From: Terrimesophilobacter bigeumensis
Lineage (GTDB): Bacteria; Actinomycetota; Actinomycetes; Actinomycetales; Microbacteriaceae
DNA length: 64,000 nt
NCBI RefSeq assembly: GCF_039537265.1
Contig: NZ_BAABAE010000005.1
Coordinates: forward strand, 27,076 to 91,075
Reading direction: 5' to 3'
Shown here: one piece after another, positions 25,078 to 31,648 of the stretch
How positions within the stretch are numbered: the stretch's first letter is position 1
Layout of the letters: each line of letters begins with the position of its first letter
Notes under the pieces: model-generated
Database searches by the model: none
The model's input: only the letters and a program-made list of their open reading frames with translations
Told to the model about the DNA's origin: nothing
Program-made: the position numbers and the translations under genes

Positions 25078-27567
25078 ATGTCGTATCGGGCGCCGCGGAG
25101 GTCGGCAAGGTTCTCGTCGCTCGACCGGATGATGTTCGACGTGCGGGTTCGGCGCGGACACCTGCGGCGGCGACCAAGGCGTATGTCGGCAGCGTGGGGG
25201 CTGGCCGCAGGGCTGGGTCTCGTCCTCTCCTCGATGTTCATCGCTCAGCCTGCTCTCGCCGTGCCAGTGGCGCTCCGCTTCGATACGGTGACGGTGACGG
25301 CGAACCCGAACGGCTATCGGATCGACACGATCGGGAACACGATCGATGGGAGTACGAGCGGCGGAAACTACGGCCGCATCTTCACGAACCGGGCAGATGC
25401 CGCGGGCGTCGTGATCGAGTACGGCTTCGCCACCCCGAAGATGCAGTTGAACAGCCTCCGCTTGTGGAACAACGGCGGCGGGATTCTCACCGATGAGGAC
25501 GGGATCGGGGGTGCGCTCGTCGAGGTCTTCGATGCGAGCGACAATCTCCTGTGGAGCGGGCCCCTGACAGCCGGAAACGGAGGTGGCATCTTCGTGACGG
25601 CGTTCCCGTCGCCGCTTGACGGTGTCTCGACCGTGCGGTTGTCGCAGATCACCAACCTGGGCACCGCGGCAGCGCCGGACATCATCTGGCGCGAACTCCA
25701 GGCGATGCAGAATGTGCCGCAGCCGACCCTGACCACTCAGATCAGCTCCGACGGTTTCTCGGACGACGTCACCGTGTCCGCGACCGAGGGGCTGGCGGGC
25801 TCCCTGGACTGGACTCTGTATGGTCCCGTCCCCGCGGTCGGCGATGCCTGTACCGGTCTGGACTGGACCGGTGCTCCGGTGTTCGCCTCGGGGACGGTCG
25901 CGGTGACCGGCGACGGGACCATGACGACGACCCCGGCGGGGGTGCCGACCGCCGGTGGCTGTTATTCCTATGGCGATGTGCTGAGCAGCCCGTACTACTC
26001 CGATGTGGTGAGCGCGGTGGGGCAGCCGGCCGAGACGTTCTTCATCAGCGCGCCGGCCATCGACCTGGTCAAGTCGGCTTCACCCCTGACGATCACGGTC
26101 GGGGTGCCGATCACCTACACCTTTGTCGTGACGAATTCGGGCAACGTCGATCTGTCGAACCCGGTCGTGACCGAGGTCTCCTTCAACGGGGCGAACCTCG
26201 CGGGGATGACCGCTCCCGACTGCGGCTCACCCGCGCCGACGCTGCTGGCGCCAGGCGCCCAGATGACCTGCACCGCCACCTACACCCCCGTGCAGGCCGA
26301 CGTCGACGGAGCGGCGCTGACGAACACCGCGACGGCCACTGGAACGCCGCCCTCTGGTCCGGCCGTCGTGAGCCCACTGCGGTCGGTGATGCTTCCTGCA
26401 GTGCAGGACCCGTCGATTGACCTCGTGAAGACCGCGGGGCCGGGAGACTTCACCACGGCGGGACAGGTCGTGACCTACAGCTTCCTTGTGACCAACACCG
26501 GCAACGTCACGCTGACCGACGTCGGGGTCGCGGAGGGGACATTCACCGGGTTCGGGACGATGTCCGCGCCGGTCTGCCCCGTCGGTGCGACCTCGATGGC
26601 ACCTGGAGCACAGGTGACGTGCACCGCCACCTATGCGCTGACCCAGGCCGATGTCGACTTTGGCGAGATCACCAACACGGCCAGCTCGACCGGATCTCCC
26701 CCGACCGGCCCGGTGACCGTTTCGGCGCCCGATGACGCAGTCGTGCTCATCGAACCCTCACCGGCGATCACGGTGCTGAAATCCGCAAGTGGCGGGCCAT
26801 TCACTGGTGCCGGCCAGCTTGTCGATTACAGCTTTATTGTGACGAACACCGGCAACGTCACCCTGACCGGGGTCGGCATCACCGAAACCGCGTTCTCCGG
26901 GACCGGGCCGACACCGGTGGCGGACTGCCCGGCAACGGTTCTCATCCCGGGAGACTCCACGACCTGCACCGCGACCTACAGCCTCACTCAGGCGGACGTG
27001 GATGCCGAAGAGGTGTTCAATACGGCGACCTCCCACGGCACCCCACCGGTCGGGGCGGCAGTCGCATCGGCTCCCTCCGAAACCACGGTGCCGGTCACGC
27101 CGACCGCCGCAATCCACCTCCAGAAGCGCGTCGACCGGACAAACGTCGCCGGAGCGGGGGAGCGGGTGGTGTTCTCGTATCTTGTCACCAACTCCGGCGA
27201 CTCCACCCTCGACGGAATCACCATCACCGAGACCAGCTTCACCGGGACCGGCTCCCTGGCCGGCGCCGTATGCCCGACCACCACGCTCGCCCCCGGTGCG
27301 TCCACCACCTGTACCAGCGCGTATCTGATCACCGCAGCGGACGCCAGCGCAACTCGCGTCGACAACACCGCCACTGCCAGCGGGACCACCGCCTCCGGCG
27401 CGACCGTCACCAGCAGCCCTGCCGCCGCAGCGGTCACGATCGGTCTGCTCCTTGCCCTCACGGGCAATGCTCTGTCCACCGGAATCGCCGCTCCCGCTAC
27501 TCTCCTTCTGGCGACCGGCATCGCCCTGCTGGCACGTCGATCCGCAGGATGGCGAAAGACTGGCTAG
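25078..27567 (+). CDS. Secreted DUF11-repeat surface protein with LAxTG end
   Basis: 829 aa. After a basic N-terminus a signal peptide ends near AQPALAVPV. Residues about 70-210 form an unassigned domain. Four repeats of about 115 residues follow, each with LVKSA-like start, YxFxVTNxGNVTL and CTATY (DUF11/CARDB-like folds). The C-terminus has LALTG, a hydrophobic segment and a basic tail. LAxTG is the substrate motif of class E sortases, so cell-wall anchoring is likely although no sortase is nearby. The ATG follows CAGGGGGG. It lies between two direct repeats and was probably acquired. Confidence 0.9.
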   Translation: MSYRAPRRSARFSSLDRMMFDVRVRRGHLRRRPRRMSAAWGLAAGLGLVLSSMFIAQPALAVPVALRFDTVTVTANPNGYRIDTIGNTIDGSTSGGNYGRIFTNRADAAGVVIEYGFATPKMQLNSLRLWNNGGGILTDEDGIGGALVEVFDASDNLLWSGPLTAGNGGGIFVTAFPSPLDGVSTVRLSQITNLGTAAAPDIIWRELQAMQNVPQPTLTTQISSDGFSDDVTVSATEGLAGSLDWTLYGPVPAVGDACTGLDWTGAPVFASGTVAVTGDGTMTTTPAGVPTAGGCYSYGDVLSSPYYSDVVSAVGQPAETFFISAPAIDLVKSASPLTITVGVPITYTFVVTNSGNVDLSNPVVTEVSFNGANLAGMTAPDCGSPAPTLLAPGAQMTCTATYTPVQADVDGAALTNTATATGTPPSGPAVVSPLRSVMLPAVQDPSIDLVKTAGPGDFTTAGQVVTYSFLVTNTGNVTLTDVGVAEGTFTGFGTMSAPVCPVGATSMAPGAQVTCTATYALTQADVDFGEITNTASSTGSPPTGPVTVSAPDDAVVLIEPSPAITVLKSASGGPFTGAGQLVDYSFIVTNTGNVTLTGVGITETAFSGTGPTPVADCPATVLIPGDSTTCTATYSLTQADVDAEEVFNTATSHGTPPVGAAVASAPSETTVPVTPTAAIHLQKRVDRTNVAGAGERVVFSYLVTNSGDSTLDGITITETSFTGTGSLAGAVCPTTTLAPGASTTCTSAYLITAADASATRVDNTATASGTTASGATVTSSPAAAAVTIGLLLALTGNALSTGIAAPATLLLATGIALLARRSAGWRKTG

Positions 27568-27598
27568 AAGCGCTGACGACGCCGGGTCCTCGTGCGCA

Positions 27599-27640
27599 CC
27601 CTTTCACGTCGGTTACACCTGCCCTCATCCGGTGAGGACA
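27599..27640 (+). other. Degenerate tRNA-Glu-like 3' fragment
   Basis: By eye about 30 of 42 bases align to the tRNA-Glu 3' half, including CCCTTTCACG (anticodon would be TTC) and ATCCGGT. It lies between the DUF11 gene and the reductase. It may be an older attachment-site copy; chance similarity cannot be excluded. Confidence 0.35.
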
Positions 27641-27662
27641 ACGGGTTAGAGGACTCGCAGCA

Positions 27663-28262
27663 TCAGGCCCGCACCGGCCGGTAGGTCATGTGCGTGACGA
27701 GCGAGGTCGCCCGCACCGACACCCGCTCGAGCGCCTGGGCCGGCACCCCGTCGAACACGCGCTCTCCCGCGCCGAGGATGCAGGCCGTCACGTGCAGCCG
27801 CAACTCGTCGAGGAGGCCGGCCGCGAGGTACTGGTTGACCGTCGACGCGCCGCCCGCGATCGAGATGTTCCGGTCGCCAGCCGCGGCGCGCGCCCGCTCG
27901 AGCGCAGCATGGATGCCGTCGGTGACGAAATGGAACGTCGTGCCGCCCTCCATCTCGATGGGGTCGTGCGCGAAATGGGTGAGCACGAAGACGGGTCCGT
28001 GGTACGGCGGGTCCGCGCCCCACCAGCCCCGCCAGTCGCGGTCCCACTCGCCGCGCACCGGACCGAACATGTTGCGGCCCATGATCGTCGCGCCGGAGTC
28101 GACGATCGCATCCACTTCCGCCTTGTTCTCCTCGTAAGCGTCGAACATCCACCCGTGCAGCCAGTTCTCGGGGAACTCGCCGAGCGGCGCATCCTCCCGC
28201 TGGTTGGGTCCCGCCGCGAACCCGTCCGCCGAGACCGCGATGTCGCTGTAGACCGTGCTCAT
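27663..28262 (-). CDS. Dihydrofolate reductase/RibD C-terminal family reductase
   Basis: 199 aa. Motifs are IAVSADGFAAGPN at the N-terminus, MGRNMFGPVRGEW, FHFVTDGIHAAL and IAGGASTVNQYLAAGL, the NADPH-binding Gly-rich loop of the RibD_C/DHFR superfamily. These small proteins are usually unassigned NADPH-dependent reductases, not the DHFR of folate metabolism. Its last 57 bp are duplicated at 24316-24372, on the other side of the DUF11 gene. Confidence 0.9.
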   Translation of the reverse strand: MSTVYSDIAVSADGFAAGPNQREDAPLGEFPENWLHGWMFDAYEENKAEVDAIVDSGATIMGRNMFGPVRGEWDRDWRGWWGADPPYHGPVFVLTHFAHDPIEMEGGTTFHFVTDGIHAALERARAAAGDRNISIAGGASTVNQYLAAGLLDELRLHVTACILGAGERVFDGVPAQALERVSVRATSLVTHMTYRPVRA

Positions 28263-28368
28263 ATCCTCACTCCTCTCGGAAAACCCGAGCCGATTCGACG
28301 ATTATCGACCATTCGGCTTCCGGTGCCCAGTGCGGGAGAGGCCCGTGGCATCCGCTAGCATTGCGGGA

Positions 28369-28480
28369 GCGAAGGGGAGTATCCCACTTCATCGCACTCG
28401 TCAGGACGGTCAGCAACGGCGCTGCCCCGGATGCGGTGGTGTCGTGATCGTACGGCACGGGAGAGACTTTCGAGTCCTGT
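28369..28480 (+). ncRNA. Probable yybP-ykoY (manganese) riboswitch
   Basis: GGGGAGTA (28374-28381), CGTCAGGACG in the middle and CACGGGAGAGACTTT near the 3' end follow the order of conserved elements in the yybP-ykoY RNA. It lies in the leader of a TerC-family gene, the class of target controlled by this Mn2+ sensor. High manganese should permit expression. A covariance-model search was not possible here. Confidence 0.75.
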
Positions 28481-28505
28481 CAACCCCTTCACGAACGGAT
28501 CCTGA

Positions 28506-29492
28506 GTGGAACTGTCCATCCCTGTCTGGTTCGAGGTCGGATCGCTTGTCGTCCTGAGCCTCATCATCATCGCCGATCTCGTGCTGGCCTATAAGCGGCC
28601 GCACATCCCGGGTGTGCGGGAGTCGGCGCTGTGGGTCGGGTTCTACGTCGCGCTGGCGCTGGTCTTCGCCGGCCTGCTGGTGTGGCTCGGCGACCTCGAG
28701 CACGCCGGCCAGTTCGTCGCCGGCTGGCTCACCGAATACAGCCTGAGCATCGACAACCTGTTCGTCTTTCTCATCATCATGGGTCAGTTCAAGGTGCCGA
28801 GGAAGTACCAGCAGGAGATCCTCATGGTGGGCATCCTCATCGCCCTCGTGCTCAGGGCGATCTTCATCATCATCGGCGCACAGCTCATCGAGAGCTTCTC
28901 CTGGATCTTCTACCTCTTCGGCGCGTTCCTGCTCTACACCGCGTGGAAGCAGGCCTTCACCGGCTACGAGGATGAGGAGGAGACGGAGAACCGCATCATC
29001 CGCTTCCTGCGCCGGCACGTGGCGATCACCGACACCTTCGACGGCGGGAAACTGCGCACGGTCGTCGACGGGAAGCGGATGTTCACCCCCGTGCTCGTCG
29101 TCTTCATCGCGCTCGGCGCCACCGACCTGGTCTTCGCGCTCGACTCGATTCCGGCGATCTTCGGCATCACGCAGAACGCGTTCCTCGTGTTCTCGGCGAA
29201 CGTGTTCGCGCTCATGGGCCTGCGGCAGCTCTACTTCCTGCTTGGCGACCTCATCGAGAAGCTGGTCTACCTGCACTACGGAATCGCGTTCATCCTCGGC
29301 TTCATCGGCGTCAAGCTCGTGCTGCACGCCCTGCACGAGAACGAGGTGTTCTTCATCAACGGCGGGCAGCCGGTCGACTGGGCGCCGGACATCAGCACCT
29401 GGCTGTCCCTCGGCGTCATCGTCGGAGCGATGGCGGTCGCGACGATCGCGAGCCTGGTGAAGCTGCGCGTCGAGCGTGGTCGGCGGGTCTAG
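28506..29492 (+). CDS. TerC/Alx-family membrane metal exporter
   Basis: 328 aa from a GTG. About nine transmembrane helices, with the family signatures EYSLSIDNLFVF and ATDLVFALDSIPAI, whose Asp residues in the membrane are thought to bind metal. TerC/Alx proteins export manganese, and the riboswitch-like leader fits this. The charged cytosolic loop (GYEDEEETENRIIRF) is typical. It is probably a single-gene transcript. Confidence 0.92.
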   Translation: MELSIPVWFEVGSLVVLSLIIIADLVLAYKRPHIPGVRESALWVGFYVALALVFAGLLVWLGDLEHAGQFVAGWLTEYSLSIDNLFVFLIIMGQFKVPRKYQQEILMVGILIALVLRAIFIIIGAQLIESFSWIFYLFGAFLLYTAWKQAFTGYEDEEETENRIIRFLRRHVAITDTFDGGKLRTVVDGKRMFTPVLVVFIALGATDLVFALDSIPAIFGITQNAFLVFSANVFALMGLRQLYFLLGDLIEKLVYLHYGIAFILGFIGVKLVLHALHENEVFFINGGQPVDWAPDISTWLSLGVIVGAMAVATIASLVKLRVERGRRV

Positions 29493-29605
29493 GCAGCGCT
29501 GCGGCCGGGTGCGAGAAACTGTCTCGACGGAAACCGAGTGAGGCTCTACAGTCTGTAACAGGGCCGACGTCGGCACCCTCGAAGAGGACGTTACGGGAGA
29601 GAACA

Positions 29606-30226
29606 ATGCGGGAACGCCCTGGTTCGCCACTCAATGTGCTGACGCTCGTCAGCTACCTCGCCTCGGTTGTGCTCCCCAGTCTCGGCGTCCTCCTGCTCAC
29701 GGTGCAGGCCATGACTGTCATGGTCTCATCCACGGCCTGGACCACAGTGATTCCGATTCTCCAACCCGGCTTGCTGGCCATAAGCGGTGCGTTTGCCGCC
29801 GTCGCGGCCCTCAGAACCGGTGCCCCACCGTGGCGTCGTGTCTGGGCAGCAGTGCTCGGCATCCTGGTCATTTTCCTCGCAGCCACCGCTGTTGTCGCAT
29901 ATGACGTGTTCGCAAACCTCAATCCGGGTTTCTACCTGGGCGCGCCGCTGCTGTTCTTCTCATGGGCCATTGCTCGCCCATTTCGGGGGAAGGGTTATTT
30001 CGCAGTACTCCTGTGGGTGGCTCTCGTGGTGGTGTCTCTGGGAGGACGGTTTCTTGCCTTCCCCTTCGCACTGCTGGGGTGGCCCCTCGCGGGCCACATA
30101 GTCAACCTTGTGGTCGTCGTCGCCGTGGTTCTCGTGCCTGTCCTGGCTGCGATGGCATGGGAGAAGCGAACCCCTCACGCCGCCGTCATGCAGCTTGCGG
30201 AGGAGGGCGACGGGAATACCGGATGA
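29606..30226 (+). CDS. Hypothetical integral membrane protein
   Basis: 206 aa with about six hydrophobic segments (residues about 12-38, 46-68, 80-100, 108-122, 130-150, 158-182) and a polar C-terminal tail. GGGAGAGAA precedes the ATG. I recognise no family or catalytic motif. It sits between TerC and the convergent dehydrogenase and appears to be its own transcript. Confidence 0.7.
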   Translation: MRERPGSPLNVLTLVSYLASVVLPSLGVLLLTVQAMTVMVSSTAWTTVIPILQPGLLAISGAFAAVAALRTGAPPWRRVWAAVLGILVIFLAATAVVAYDVFANLNPGFYLGAPLLFFSWAIARPFRGKGYFAVLLWVALVVVSLGGRFLAFPFALLGWPLAGHIVNLVVVVAVVLVPVLAAMAWEKRTPHAAVMQLAEEGDGNTG

Positions 30227-30228
30227 TG

Positions 30229-30244
30229 CACCTCGTGCGAGGTG
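30229..30244. terminator. Short hairpin between convergent genes
   Basis: CACCTCG (30229-30235) and CGAGGTG (30238-30244) form a 7-bp stem with a 2-nt loop, 3 bp after one stop and 15 bp before the other. No T-tract. Confidence 0.4.
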
Positions 30245-30259
30245 AGGGTCGCGTACGAG

Positions 30260-31321
30260 TCAGGCGGCGCCGAGGCGGGCCGCGGCGAGCTGCTCCGCTG
30301 CCTCGAGCGTCGTGATGCCCTTCGCGGCCGAGTCGCGGAAGATCGTGGCGACCACGTCGCCGATCTGGGTCACGCGCGCGGAGATCGCCGCAGCATCCGC
30401 CCCCGGCCGCATGGCCATGTCCAGGTAGATGACGCCTCCGCCATTGACGACGAAGTCGGGGGCCCAGAGGATGCCGCGGGCGGCGAGCTCGGCGGCACCG
30501 TCGTGGGCGGCGAGCTGGTTGTTCGCGGCGCCGACGACACCCTTGACGCGCAGGTCCGCGATGACCTGAGAGGTGAGCACCCCGCCGAGGCCGCACGGGA
30601 CGAAGAGGTCCGCCTCGACCGTGAGCGCATCGGAGGCGTCGACCCAGGTGGCGCCGAGGGACTCGGCGAGCTCCTTCTTGGCGAGGTTCACATCGGTCAC
30701 CGTGAGCGCAGCGCCCTCCGCGGCCAGGCGCTTCGCCAGGCGCCCGCCGACCTGGCCGAGGCCCGAGATGACGATGCGGCGGCCGGAGACATCCTTGCTG
30801 CCGAAGAGCGCCTCGAGCGTCGCGAGGACGCTCGCGTGCACGCCCTCCGCCGTCGCATCCGCCGGCTCACCGACGCCGCCCTGCTCGGGCGGGAGACCGC
30901 AGACGTGCTGGGTGCGCTCGGCGACGACGGCCATGAGTTCTGCACTCGTGCCGACATCCTCCGCCGTCATGTACACGCCGCCGAGGCCCTCGACGACGTC
31001 GCCGAGGTCGAGCATGGCGTCCCGCTTCTGGTCGTCGGTGAGCGAGGTACCGAGTGGGAGGGCGATGACGGACTTGCCGCCGCCCCGCGCCAGCCCTGCA
31101 GCAGCGTTCTTGAATGTCATGCCCTCTGAGAGGCGCAACGCGTCCGCGAGCGCATCCGTCCAGTGCGGGTAGGCCCATACGCGGGCACCGCCGAGGGCCT
31201 GGCCGAGCACCGTGGAGTGCACCGCCACGATGATGGGCAGCCGGCTTCGCGAACCGGTGACCATCACCACCCTCTCGTGGTCGAAGGGAATCGCTTCGAG
31301 CTGAACGGCGGTCGTGGGCAT
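30260..31321 (-). CDS. Leu/Val/Phe-type NAD-dependent amino acid dehydrogenase
   Basis: 353 aa of the Glu/Leu/Phe/Val dehydrogenase family. The N-terminal domain has GLARGGGKSVI with the catalytic Lys and YMTAEDVGTS; the Rossmann domain has ISGLGQVGGRLA. It oxidatively deaminates a branched-chain or aromatic amino acid to the 2-oxo acid. Length and motifs fit the leucine/valine group better than glutamate dehydrogenase. It may link branched-chain catabolism to the nearby biosynthetic leuCD; specificity is inferred. Confidence 0.9.
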   Translation of the reverse strand: MPTTAVQLEAIPFDHERVVMVTGSRSRLPIIVAVHSTVLGQALGGARVWAYPHWTDALADALRLSEGMTFKNAAAGLARGGGKSVIALPLGTSLTDDQKRDAMLDLGDVVEGLGGVYMTAEDVGTSAELMAVVAERTQHVCGLPPEQGGVGEPADATAEGVHASVLATLEALFGSKDVSGRRIVISGLGQVGGRLAKRLAAEGAALTVTDVNLAKKELAESLGATWVDASDALTVEADLFVPCGLGGVLTSQVIADLRVKGVVGAANNQLAAHDGAAELAARGILWAPDFVVNGGGVIYLDMAMRPGADAAAISARVTQIGDVVATIFRDSAAKGITTLEAAEQLAAARLGAA

Positions 31322-31421
31322 GGGTCACTCCGGTGTGCTGGCCTTGTGGGCGCGGAAACATGACCGGCGATCTGGATGCGGCTCGCTCGGCTACAGCCAG
31401 CATAGCCCCGCCCCTCGCCCG

Positions 31422-31485
31422 CCGTTTGTGCTCACTTTTGGTCGCTGGGGACCCGCCTGTTCCGACGAAAAGTGAGCACAAACGG
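31422..31485. repeat. 23-bp near-perfect inverted repeat
   Basis: Arms 31422-31444 and 31463-31485 match at 22 of 23 positions with an 18-bp spacer; the left arm begins CCGTTTGTGCTCAC. It lies between the divergent dehydrogenase and leuC leader, so it does not sit after a stop codon. It resembles the 16201-16287 repeat in form but not in sequence. Confidence 0.88.
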
Positions 31486-31526
31486 TGGGGCGGCGGGGCG
31501 CAGCGGCGGGTGGTAGCCTGATTTCC

Positions 31527-31571
31527 ATGCTCGATCGAAGCCTGCTCCTTCCTCGCCGCGACGAGGCCTGA
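31527..31571 (+). CDS. Leucine-rich leader peptide of leuCD
   Basis: 14 codons: MLDRSLLLPRRDEA. Four Leu codons (CTC, CTG, CTC, CTT), three of them consecutive. TAGCCT (31514-31519) is a possible -10, so the mRNA may start at or near the ATG (leaderless). The peptide's position before a perfect stem and 78 bp before leuC fits ribosome-mediated attenuation by leucyl-tRNA. Confidence 0.8.
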   Translation: MLDRSLLLPRRDEA

Positions 31572-31594
31572 CCCACTCGGCCCCCTCGTCGCGG
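31556..31594 (+). promoter_or_regulatory. Candidate leuC attenuator stem
   Basis: CCGCGACGAGG (31556-31566), inside the leader peptide, pairs perfectly with CCTCGTCGCGG (31584-31594). A ribosome stalled on the Leu codons would sit at the 5' arm and change folding. No T-tract is seen, so termination could be Rho-dependent or the effect translational. Confidence 0.65.
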
Positions 31595-31648
31595 AGTCTG
31601 TCGTCGGCCGGGGATGATCGAAGCTACAGCTAAGGACCGACAGCAATC

